From Diorhabda sublineata (lineage: Eukaryota > Arthropoda > Insecta > Coleoptera > Chrysomelidae): 64,000 bases of DNA. Under the pieces are notes generated by a model. It did no database searches. It saw only the letters and a program-made list of their open reading frames with translations, and was not told the origin of the DNA. Of the stretch, positions 32,801-46,400 are shown one piece after another. The stretch lies in NCBI RefSeq assembly GCF_026230105.1, contig NC_079482.1, positions 16,926,001 to 16,990,000 of the forward strand. Direction: 5' to 3'. How positions within the stretch are numbered: position 1 is the stretch's first letter; the number at the start of each line of letters is the position of its first letter. Both the position numbers and the translations under genes were made by a program.

Positions 32801-35800
32801 TTTCTAATAATTCTAATAACTACAAAAAAAATAGTTTTTAATGCAAAGTTATAAACGGAAAGAATATATCATCAGAAGTTGAATAGCACATAAGATTTGG
32901 GTGAGCAGTAGAAAAACGAGGAGTATCTATAATACTTTTTTTCACTTTGTACTTACTACCTCTTTTCTTATTCAACACCATGAAACAAAATCTGCCTTAA
33001 AAGGACGATAAGGACTTGGTATATAAATTAGAAACAGCAATGGAGAAGTATTCTTCAAAATGGATCTTCTTTTTACACTAACTTAGATAAGTTTTTATGA
33101 CAACATGCCTATAAGTTACAACTTGTAAATAAATTTAATTAAAATATGCAAACTGTGCGTGATTGAAATATAAATAGAACTACTACTTCAAAATGGTAGG
33201 AATTTAATTAATCCCACCAATATCTAATCACAAAGTGAAATATTTAGGTATTAATTATAGGATCTCCATTCCTTTTCAATTTGGCCAAGAGAGACAAAAA
33301 TATTTTATCAACCAACTTCTGATGACAGTAATTGGATTTTTCTTAGGGTAGTAATCAATCTTTTTTGAAAATTAATTTCGTCTCATTAGACTCTATTTTT
33401 TGGATTTCTACTATTCACCTCTGCTATAATTTCGAAATTCAATATTTCGAAAATGTATTCTGCCATTCTTCAAAGGAGAAAACAACTACTCTCCTGGCTA
33501 ATGCCTCGACGAATATGGAATTATATTTCCTTTGAAATTTGAGAGTGATGTCAATCGCCTTTTTGTCGATATTAACATCGTTTTTTGACGTTGTCTTTAG
33601 GTCGGGTCTCAAGCCCGAACGAGGGTTCTTAAACTGCTCTGATAAGACGTAATAACGTCGAAACTAGCAGTAATTCCAAATTCTCCTTACAATTGCGAGC
33701 GTTCCCAATAAGAGAACGCTCATAATATAGTATAATAATTTCTTATACCTTTATATATGTTAAATGTTCTTGATTTTAGGTCTCTTCTGATTTAAAATTA
33801 CTTTCTTTTATAATTTTATCATAAAAAATACATATTGAGTGAAAAATGTTCTTACCCAATTCAACCATAGTAGCCCGTAAGAATGATTTCTCATTAATAA
33901 TGCTTTTGTTATCCAGGACAATGTTAAAATTATATTCTTAGATGAGGACGTCATCAAATGTGAACTTTCTTCTTTCGTTTTTGTTAAGAATTCGACCAAA
34001 TTTTGTTCTAAAAATGAATTAAACTTTTAAAATAATGTGACCAAAACAAATTTCATATGATTAAAAGAATCTTGCAGATTCTATTTTCTAATGGTGTGCA
34101 ACGAAACGGAGCAGACTCATAGGAAAAATCAAATCACAACGTAGTAAGACTAAGAGATTACAACTGATTATGAAGGACTGGACAGTTAAATGTAGGACAG
34201 AAATGAGAACTTCGATACACTGGAAATGGTGCGTTCAAAAATTTATTAGAGAATAATTATACTTTTCTTAAACAGAGACAGATCTCCTCATTATAGTTAT
34301 ATGAAAACTTTTCTCACATCCACTTAGGAATAGTGAATGTTCAATATTCTAATTATTGTACATGTTATTTTATGTAATACATGTTATTTTCAGACTATCA
34401 CAATGTCTAATAGATCATGTTCAAAAATATATTTTATTTCTAAACACGCTACTCTCACTAAACTATTTGAGTCATTTCTTTCCTTCTATCGGAAAATCCT
34501 TTTAAAGATCAATTGTTTGTAAAGGCATTTATAAACAATTTTTTTTTGATCTTACACGACTCAGCATCATTTCATCAATATTTATTGAACCAGTGAAAGG
34601 TAAAATTATAATCTAGTATAAATACAATCTTATCTGAGATCCGGTAAGCAACATGATTACACTCACGGCTTCCATATATGCTCAAATTAATAAATTCTTT
34701 TCAAGTTCTGATATAGTTACTTTGTATCAGCTTTAATTAACCTCACCGCCAAGGGAAAACAGCTTAAAGAGGAAAAACCCTAAGCTTGGACGAAATCAAG
34801 AACCAGCACAACTCTAAGAAGCCCTACATTTCAATAAATATAAATCATCTGGAGCAAAGAAACACCTTTTTCAATTCCGTGGATTTTCTTTTCAGAAGTT
34901 AGGGAGTTCAAAACGTTATATACCAATAGCATTGGTGGCAATTAAATAAAATTTTCTATGTCACTTTTAGGCAAACATTAGAAAAAAATTGACTTCTGTA
35001 TTTTTTTTGGTTTATCTCTCAATAAGCAGCCATATTGGTCATAATTGTCCTTTCTTACAAGCATTTTTATAGACGAAATAGTATTTTTATCATGATTCAT
35101 AAGAGAAAATCAAGTTATAAAAATCGATTGTATGCCTCAAATTAATTGTTGTCCTGCCCACTTCATCAAAAGACTTCAGTACCTAAAAGGAGAAGTACTA
35201 ACATCTTAACAAGTGGGACTAGAAACTCAAAAAAATTACAGAACAAGGAGAAGCACAGTCCTGTATAAAATATCTTCTACCTATAACTAGGTGCGGAATG
35301 GCTGAAAAGCTAAACAAACGCCCCAAACAATCTAGAGTCTAAATTATGTTACGAACAAATTCGCGAAATGGGTCATTAAACCGGCGAAGGCACAGGGAAG
35401 AGTGAAGTACTCTTCGCTGTACTTATTCCAGTGATTTGTGTATTTCTTTTCATTACATATTAATCTAAGCATACCTATGTCAATTACTGGAAAGAAAAAG
35501 TGACAACTACTAAATTTATTTATTTTCACTAGGTGTCAACGATGTATGATTGAAATACCCGGAATTCGTTTGATGTTTTTTTATATAGCTTTTTATTATA
35601 GCAGGCGGTTTATATATTATATAATTTTTTGAATAATTTCTAGGAAGGTCTATTTATTTATTTGTTTTATTTCTTTATTTTCTAGAAGTTTTTATAATTC
35701 TTTTGGGGCATATATAAGTAGTTTCTGTAGCACAATAAGTAATCGAAGAATTTTAATAAATTATTTAAGTGATAGTGATGATATAAGTTAGTTAAGTGTA

Positions 35801-37401
35801 GTATAAAGTATTTAAATAAATCAAGGACGTAAGAGAAAGTGTCTATTAATTCACCCCACGAATAGAAATCGTATAAATAAATAAGGAAACATTTCAATTA
35901 ATCATAGATTTAAAATCACTTACCATCTTTCATTTTATTAGTTAAATTCGCCAAACATTGGGAGGCAATTAACCTAACGTCATTATTTTCGCTTCCTGTA
36001 CTTAAATTAAAACAAACGTTCATCAGTTTTTGGTCAACTATTAAATCTCGTCTTAAACCAAATACTAAGCCATTCATTATTGCTAAAATTGAATGATTGT
36101 GTTGAATTTTTTCAAAAATAATTTCGAAATATTTATCGAGAATTTCTTTCTGAACATAACTTTCTTGAGAACACATTAAATATTTTAAAATCACAGAAAT
36201 ATCTTTTAGAATGTCCATGTCTGTATAGTCATTGACTAACGCTGATTCTATGAGGTTGTGTAGTAAATTGAATTCTATCAACTCTTTTAACAGTTCCTGG
36301 TTTTGTTGTTCCTTTTCTATTAAATATCTTGTGTTTTTTATTGCAATTTTAGAAAATGCCGGGCGTGCAATAGCTTCTAAGTAAGTTTGTATAACAAACT
36401 GCCGGAAATTTTCCAAATTAATTAAGACGATCAATGCTTCTAAAATATATTCTAAAGTAGAAATTTGAGGATTTAATTCTACAAGTATGTTTTGTTTCAC
36501 TTCATCTGGAAAATAAACGGCAGTGGTTTTAAGACACTGTAAAAACAGTTGTTTAGTTTCTGGTGGATCTTTTGTGAAAATTGAAGACTGTAGAGTTGGA
36601 TAAATTGTAGATTTCAACTGTAAAAGAAACAGAGAAAAAATGTTAATTATAAAGAATTTATAATTGTGATTAATGTTATAAATTTATTTAAGTTTAAAGT
36701 AAAGAAAAGAATCCAGAATAAATATCATCTATTTATTGTTAGACAATAACCTTTCTCATTTCATATTTTCCAATTTTACAGTGTATATAGTTCTGACATA
36801 AAAATTTCCTATTTAAAATTAGTTAACATTGCACGAATGTAACCCATAAAGGGATCTTGTGTTGGGAACCATTAGGATCTGTTAATCATCTAGTTAAATG
36901 ATAAAATGTGTACATTGTGTCCATGTGCCCATAAATTTACCTAACGTCAATTTATTATTATATTCGTCAAGATTTATTGTACACTGACCACCGCTAATGG
37001 GAACCAACGTCATAGTTAAGCAAATTACTTACTTTTATTTATATTGATGTGACTTTAACGACCATAAATATAATTATTTATTGTGTACAATAGGATTTTG
37101 GTATTCAAGGCGGTTTTTAAACAGATACGAGGTTCTTAATAGTTTGAAATTCGTCGACGATGTTCTTTAAGAAGCCGATCAGACGCTTTGGTTTGACCTT
37201 TTTTATGTCATAAGACAAGCTGTGAGACTTGCCCAAGTGGTGGCGTGTGATTTCCTTTGTTGCCCGAGTCCAAGTCTTTACTGTGTTTTGTTACCTTGTT
37301 ACTTATAATTTTCTTTACAGTTCATTCCATCCTTATGATAATAGATTGAATCATTTCTTTGATGTCTACACCTGTATATGATGCAGCTCCAGTTAGGCGC
37401 A

Positions 37402-37479
<78 letters not shown>

Positions 37480-40400
37480 ATACAATTGAAAAAATCCCTG
37501 CACAAAAAGGGGTGAATTTGTTTTTTATTCTAAACAAAAATTTATTACTGAATCGAGATTATTAGTCTCATAAATTTTGAATGAAGGTATTGAGGAGTTA
37601 TAGTAAAGGGGGGGTTTCTAATAAATATTAACCAGTCTAGTGCAAGAGTTTTGAGGCAGTAAATAAATTAATGTGTTATTAAGCAACAATTTCAACCACC
37701 ATAATAAATAAAATATAAAAAATAGCTTTATACTAACCTCATTTGTTAAATATGGTATCAAACTATTTAAGCACTCAAAGGCAATTTTCCTACTATTTTC
37801 TCCAAAATTGAGTACTTCTAAACACATTACAGGAATTTTTTGTAATTCGGGAACTTCTTCACTCATTAGACTTTTGTAATATTTCAAATGCACTTTTGTG
37901 AACTCAACTAAAGTTTTAACAATAAGGGAACGTTGATCATTATATGCAGTCATGTTGTAAATGTTGGTCAAAATCGGTATTATTTCTTTTATTAGATATT
38001 TACACGATCGTTGGGATCCTACAGCAACATATACTAAAATGACTGATGATTTTTCAAATAATTGAGAGTCTGGTAATAAGTTGCCTTTCAAAGTGTCAAA
38101 TATGTTGTGCATAACATCTATACACCTATCTGTTTCGTCCTCTGAAATTTTGGAAATAATTGCCGAAAGTGTTTCTAGACACTGTGATATAATTTCATTA
38201 GAACTGCCAGTTAAAATTTCTTTTTGAATCAGTGACCATATTTCCGATGATTTTTCTATATACACTGAGGTTGGATATGTAGCACAGCCTTCTTTCTAAA
38301 ACAATATAGTTATAAGAAATTTTTCCTAATATTTAAAAACACTTTGTCAAGAATAAATATATAGAATGTTTTCAAAAAAGGTGGCTCCATTAGGTAGAAA
38401 ACTGAAAATAATTTTGATAGGATTGAGTGAATAAATATAAAAAATAATTTTTTGTGACAGTATCCATTAATAAAAATTTCATTCACATTGTTCTAATTGT
38501 TTTGACATAATTGTAAAACGTATAATTCAACATTAAGGAAGAACGCACCCTTAGGCAATGGCGCTGTTAAATTTAGTAGAATAGTTTGTCGATATTACTC
38601 GCACTGCATATACAGGGTGGGTCAGAAAGTTTTGCCAATTTAAAGAATAATAAAAAAACTAAATATAATCCACATACAATTTTTTATTTTATTTGAGATA
38701 TACATCTGGGAAATTCATTTCTTAAAAAGAACATCATCCAAGTGTGCACCATCGCGCTGTAAACATTCCTCGAATCTAGATCTCAAATTGGCAAAAACTC
38801 GCTGGCACATTGCGCGGGGAATAGCTGCTATTTCTTCTCGGATATTGGTCTTCAACTGATTAAGCATGGCTGGGTTATTGGAGTAGACTCTACTTTTCAG
38901 GTACCTCCACATTAAAAATCCGGACTTTTAGGCGGCCACACAATGTCTCCTCAGCGAGATATCAATTTTCCAGCAAACATCTGGTTTACGACCGCCAAAG
39001 AGGCATTAGAAGTATGACATATCGCGCCATCTTGTTGAAACCTTGTGGTTAGGATTATAAGCTTCAAATTGTTGCAGTTGTGGAAAGGAAAAATCTGTTA
39101 ACATGGCTATGTATCGTTGAGAATTTACAGTGACAGATTGCCCTTGTTGATTTTGAAAGAAATAGGGCCCGATAATTCCGTGCGCTGATATGGCCGCCCA
39201 AAAGGTTACTTTCGGCGAGTACAGAGGCTTTTGATGTTTTGCACGTGGGCTTTCTGCAGCCCAGTAACGGCAATTCTGTCTATTGACATGCCCATTTAAG
39301 TGAAAATGGGCTTCGTCGGAGAACAGAATATTGTTGAAACTCTGAAAGCGTTCCAACATTATTCCAACAAAAGCTCGTCTTAAAATTAAATCATTTGGCT
39401 GTAATTTCTGCACAAGTTGAATTTTATACGGGTATAATTTTAGATCTTTCGACAAAATGCGACGCAAAGATGTTCTGGATACCACAAGTTCGGCTGATCG
39501 CTTTCGAGTCGATAGACCAAGATTACGTTGAACGGAAGCTCTAACTTGTTGAATTGTGTCTTCTGTTCTTGTTGATCTTGGACGTCCCGTAGGCTTCTGA
39601 TTCAGAATTGAACCAGTAATTTCTGACCCACGATCGAATCACACTTTCCCTCGAACACTGATTTATGTCATGTAATCTAAACTCACGTCGAAACAAACGT
39701 CGAACAATAGCGCACGAATCGCCATTTTTGTAATAATGTTTAATGCAGAATGCACGTTGCGCTTCGGTGAAGTGATCCATCGCGACTAAATTTCCGGGAA
39801 CCGAGCTACTCATCCCCACTACCCGCACAGCTTCCTCTCGTAACGGTGTACTTCTCTACTACTTCACACGGAAGTTCGATGACTATCTCGGAGTAAAGTA
39901 CTTCTTCGATTGTTTGAGTTACGAGATGAAGTTCACGCCTTTCTTTTGGAACATCCTTTTGATTTACAAAGCAGATTAATTGATAAACAGTGGTTGTTTG
40001 GACTTGCCTATTTAACAGAAATATTTTCTAAACTTAATGAAGTTAATTTGTGTTTACAGCAAATGGCAGATATTTTAAAAGGAAATTACAATTTTGGCTA
40101 AGTAGCGTTGAAAGTAAGGAGTTTGACTGTTTTCCGACATTAAAAGAATTTTGTGAAGAGACGAATACAGAAGAATTACCTCAAGAAATAGTTACTGATA
40201 TTGCTAATCATCTTAAAAACATGGGAAGCTCGGTAACACAGTACTTTCCTAATGAATTGGGTACCAATCTGGAAAAGTATTTATGGGATAAAAATCCTTT
40301 TCTTATAATTGAAAAGCCCCCAATTTCATGCTTTCAAGAATACGAAAAACTTATAGAATTGACTTCCAATTCTTCACTAAAACTAAAGTTGGAGAATCAA

Positions 40401-43400
40401 CCAGTAGCAGAGTTTTGGTGCAGCCTTAAAGAGAAGTATCCAGAGTTTACAAAAAAAGCTATTTCCGTCCTTTTGCCATTTGTAAGCACATACCTGTACG
40501 AAACGGGATTTTCTTCATATATTTTCACCAAAAGCAAGTACCGCAACCACTTGGATGCGAACCAGATATTAGGTTACAGCTATCTTCAATAAAGCCAAAT
40601 ATTAAAGAAATTTGTAAAAATAAAATTCAATATCATTCATCACATTCGTCTTGTTATATACACACTAAAAATAAAAATATGCATTTTTACTTGGTTTTAT
40701 TATTTTACTCCTACTTATTTTACATTTGTTCAACTAAATACCATACGGGCCTCCGTCATATTTGATCAGAATATATAGGGGCTCCGCCATCAAAAAAGTT
40801 TGAGAAACGCTGCTTTAGACTCATGATTAAAAGCCTTTACAAATTGTTTAATAAGACCCAATTTAATATTCAATGGTGACATCAATATAGTTTTGACGTA
40901 GACAATTACTTTCAATTTAATATTGTATTTTCCTACTTCGTACTCAGTACGTGTAGGCCAATGTTTTTGTATGTAGTGGGTGGCATCATTTCCACTATCC
41001 CACAGGAATAGATAACAGGAGTATTTAATATAACCACCTTGTATTCTTGCCAAAAAACACACCATAGCATTTTAATACTGTCGTAATTTTCTTTGAGATG
41101 TACGAAATGTGCTAATGGAATTGATAGAAATCTGTTCCCATCATGTAGTAAAACAGCTTTCAGACTTTTAGTTGAACTGTCAATAAAAAAATGCCATTCA
41201 ATTTATAACATGGAATACCGATTTCTTCAAATAGTCATAAAAAAAACAGAGGCCATCTTCGTTACTGAAAAAACAAGAAAATTCTTCATGACGTTTTCTT
41301 TGACGGGATATTCGAACATCAGATTTGTGTGCAGAAGAGTTTCTGCACACACTGTATATGGTATGCGAAGTCTAAAAAAAACATCCAGAAAATACTATAT
41401 TGATAATTGTCAAACTTATAAAGTATGAAACTAATGAAATAATGGCTGATATTAATATTTTTGCTGTTCCAGGTGTTTGATTGTAGAGATAACAGGCTGC
41501 ATTTCATAAACTATTTATAATACAACTGTTGCATTTTCTATTTAAATACATGAAAATTTGATTGTTTTCTACGAGGTAGACAGCCAAAGCAACAAATTCA
41601 ATTTGTATATGCACGACTGATAGAGATCAGACTTTATCTTTGACTTTCGAATGAGTAGGAGCACTTTTAAAACAGAATTCATTTAGTAGATTTCTTAGCC
41701 CCATTCAGAAGTGCAAGTATTAATTTTCAATGGTTTCGTGTTATATAAAAGAAAAAGACTGCTAGTGTTTAATGAAGCTATGTAGAAGAGAGTTCTCTGA
41801 AGTCTTGTTGTCCTGAATAATATCTGACATGAATAAATCTCTATTCGTTAACGGTCATTTTTTATACTCAAAGCTAATTTGGCATCTTATTAATTAAAAT
41901 CTGATTTCAAACATATTTTGGGGTAAATTGTATAATGTTAAAGCTCTTAACTCTCCTCGTAGGAGCTATTCTACTTGGAGATCCATACCACCATACCCTA
42001 CAATAACTTATGAAAAGGCAATGGGAAATTATTTTCAAACTGAATGGTCCACTGCCCATTACTAGAAAATATAGTAATCAAACTAAGGTGTAACTAAACT
42101 GATAGGCATATAAGACTAAAAACATGATTCTTACATACCAAAAGGTTCAAACTATCTGTTTTTGCGATTTCCAAGGAAGAATCCAATTTTTCCAATGCCA
42201 AAGTTACACCTGATTCACCAAAATCTGGAATAGCATATAAACATGGAGCCAAAGCTTCAGCTAAAGCTTCTCTAGTTATAATCTGAAAAAAAATATTCAT
42301 TTGTACTTATTTTACTACTATAAACAGTATCGGAAAATATTTGGTGGATTGTAAGAATTTCAATGTAAAATCTATAAAAAACTTACAAGAAAAATATTTG
42401 GAGTATGATCAATAGAAATTTTTCTTAACAACATCCGTATTCAAGATAAAAAAGACTAATAACTTTTTTTAAAGTTTCATCTTGTGATTTTTTGTATAAT
42501 TAATACATTTATTATTACTTCAAACCAGCATCGGTTATTACTTACATACATTTTCAAATCAAAATATTCCAAAAACGGTACACAATTTTTTTCTTCGGCG
42601 CCCTTTATCTTGAATACAGATGGCGTTACGAAAATTTTTTACTGAGCGAATCCCAAATATTTTTCAGTTCTATATTTATCCTAGAGACGAGATAACCTTT
42701 TCTAAACACCCTGTATAAGTGTGAGTTTCAAAAGATTTTCGAGATATGATAAATGAATTTGTTTTCTACAAATTGTCAGTGTCAATATCATATTTTGGAA
42801 AAGTTTGAAAGACAATTCCGACAAAGATATCGATGCAAATCAAATAAATATTGATATATTGTGTGTAAAAAATAATATACTAACCAAAAAAAGATATAAT
42901 TAATAATAATGATATAATAAAAGAATTAGAAAGCACTAGTAGTTATAATAATTCATTAGTGCCACTAAAAAATTAATTGACACAAAAAGATATCACTGAA
43001 AGTGATAAAAAACATGAAGATGAAACTAAAACTACAGACGTTGATAGAACTGGATAAACTGAAAATAAGAAAAATATAACTGAAGATACCGGGGTTATTG
43101 AAAAGTTTCTACCAGAAACTACTAAAGAATAATATAATGACTAATGATGAATAAATATATATAGATTGCATGACTATAGATAGCAAAAATAATATAAAAA
43201 ATGATAAAACTGACATTGATAACAGTGCTGTAAATAAAGATGAAGATTCCATCGCTATAAAAAATAAAAAAGTTGATCAAATGAAGCTTAACAAAAACAC
43301 TCCTAATGATATAGTTGAACCAACTATAATTGAAGATTTTTTTGATGACGAGAAAAAAATTTACAATAACAGATGATAGTCAAACTAATAAAACAGATGA

Positions 43401-46400
43401 AATATTGAAGATTGTAGCATATAGTGATGGTACAGAAGCAGTTTTTGATAATGAAGATTCTAATAGTGATGAAACATTTTTGAAAATTACTAATACAGAA
43501 ATTGACATTCAAATATATTTATTATCTTCATCCTTAATGCAAATTATAAAATTAATTTTATTACCACCCTAGCTTAAATCCATAAACCATTAGGGGGTTA
43601 ATTCAGGATTATTTATAGCAATACACTATTGCCTAAATATTGAATTCTATACCAGTTATAAATGATTTAAAGGAGTGGATAGAGTGGATAAAGTTTATAT
43701 CTTTAATTAATATAATTCTATTAATATTTTTTGTTTCGTTAATTTCTTTAATTAATATAATTGATCATTTTTTGTTTTGTTAATTGTTTGATCACACTAA
43801 GTCTCACAAATGTAATTAAAATCAATAGCAATCAAATAATCCATCCCTCTCTGCTAAACATTATCCAAATTTATTACACAGATACATTTTCATCCCTCAG
43901 CTAGCCATCATTAATTAATTCTACCTTAAAGTTGGAAATTATTTCTCTCAATTCATGAAAATATATACATTTCATTTTAAATAATAGTTTTATATAAAAA
44001 AATCAGTTTGGAAATAGTTCCGATGATCTATGGGGTCACTTAAACACTACACATTGAGAAATAATAACATTTATTGAATTATTTCCCAATAATATTTAAC
44101 CTCACTTTTGATGTGAGCAAGAGAACCATTTTGCCGGAATTTCTCTAAGTTAACAATAAGAGATCTGTAAGGACAATATGATTTTGTACTTAGTGACGTG
44201 CAGACGAGCGACTGGATCCCCCCAGAACAAAAAACGACAAAAGCTTAGTATTAAGCTGTAAAAATAATAACCATGTATAACCATAAAAAATAATGTTGAA
44301 ACTAAAATTGACAATATTAAATAAATAAATAAATTTCATTATTTTTTATTAATATAATGAATGGTTTTTTTCTTGTGTGTTTAAACTGAAATAAACAATA
44401 TTGTATGAATAAATAAAATATCTTCCAATATTGTCCATTTTTTTAATATAATGAATGTTTTTTCTCTTGTTATGTTATTCTAAGAAAGTTTCGGAACACC
44501 TCACCATAATATTTCGTGCAAACAATAATTTTGACTTCAATGTTTTGTAAGTAAATAATTTCTTTTTAGTTAAATAACTTACTTAAAAAGCTACAGAGAG
44601 CAAATGGGCCAGAACATCACCATTTAAGAACATTTTTATTTAATTTTACCATCCAGGCCCCCCAGAGGTTCCTGCCCCCCGAGCAAAATTCTGGGCACGT
44701 CACTATTTGAACCAGTTCCAAATATTTATTTCTTGTTGAATTTTCATTAAACAAAGAGTTCTAGGAGATCAATATATTGCAGCGGATGGAATGCATTTAT
44801 GATGCATGGAAAGCATAGATTTGTAGAAAATGTTTTTTAAAATTGAAATTCCTTAGCCCGAACTAGGATCGTTGGTTTCAGCAGAAATTCAAACATTTAT
44901 TTCTCTATCTCTGAATTTCTTAATTGACTTTCACTACAATCAATACTACATTTTTCAAAATTTTGAATAATCTCACTCATAAAGAACTAACTATCTAGAA
45001 ACCTATATTCGTAGTCACAACTGATGAGTGCCCAAAATACCATTTTAATATTATTATTATCTTTTGTATAATTGCAAAATATTGAGAAATTATGTGAAAA
45101 CTTGCAAGACAATTTTCAAAAACACTGAATTTTGTTAATATGGAAATTGATAAAATTCACCCAAATGTATCTAATGGGAGGTAGTATAATTTTTTGCTTA
45201 AATTACTTACTGTTTCGTTTGGAGGTGCCCTAAAATCTACAGGAAAGTAGCATGCCAATACATCAAATATATCTTCAGTTAGATGCTGAAGGGAAAAAGT
45301 AGTAAGGAACAGCCTCATCCATTTGAACAAGAACAGCAAATTTTTAGGATCTCTTTCCCCATCTATGGTCATCAATACCATATATACAAATTCTAACTTC
45401 AACGCCAGTAATTCTAAAATCATCATTTTGTTTAAGAAATAAATAGTGCGGTCAAATTAGACTACCAAGTTAAAAATCAGTAAACTTGTTTATAATATAA
45501 TTAAAAATCAAATTTGGCAGTTCCCCTTCATTCCCGTGTATGGAAAAAAAATTATTCAAGGTCAAAGGTCTAAGAAATAACTTTTTTGCGATTTTCAGCA
45601 AAGCGGTAAGTTTTATCTATCATAAAAATACCTTAGACAAAAATTGTAGATCATAAAATTCTCTGATGTTAGAACACTAAATTATACATACTATTAGTCT
45701 ATTTTGAGATAAGTACCGTTTTTAATATTATAGTAATTACTGGTTACCAATTATTTTATTATTATGATGAATAATTACCTTCTTTGAATTCCCTTAATGA
45801 AAATTCAAAAATCTGATATATATGGTACCTATCTGCCCTTTGTTGTTGTTGACAGGGAACATTTTTGAAAATAGCATTGAGTAGAATTGGTACCTTTTTC
45901 CCAGGAAAATTCTTAAATTGAATTAATGTTAAGATTCCTAATAAAGTAGTAGGAATAACCTAAAATATAATTTGCGTTATACTCATTTTTTACTAACAGA
46001 AATGTTAATTATCAATGTAAAATAAATATGGTTTATATTATTGTTTGTGACAATGAAAAATTATGGTTTCCCATACTTGTAGGAACTGATTAAACAGAGT
46101 AACATCCTCACAAGCAACCGAAGCTAATAAACAATCAAAACCACAAAACCAAGATCCACCCTGGAAAAGAAGACTTTAGGCCTTGATAGATAAACTCAGG
46201 AAAGACCTATCAATTATGAAAGAATCTAAACAACCTATACATAATCGGAAAATGATGAAACAAAAGAAACACGAGACATAGGAAATAAAAACCGCCAAAG
46301 AACATGTTAAGATAGTCGAAAAGTTGAGATATCTAGAATAGTTAGTGTTCATTCTGAACATACTATTTAGTATCATTAAGGTAAACAACCAATTATTGAC

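Noticed and set aside
37085..37400. Possible transposon coding fragment (LLKEHRRRISNY) in MMS19 intron 6
   Set aside because: No recognisable domain and several stops.
37299..37565. Three ORFs of Tyr-Ile repeats on both strands
   Set aside because: Produced by the TA microsatellite at 37403-37477.
46143..46360. Possible LINE piece (DPPWKRRL, LIDKLRKDL) in MMS19 intron 2
   Set aside because: Resembles a pre-RT linker but is too short and broken to support.
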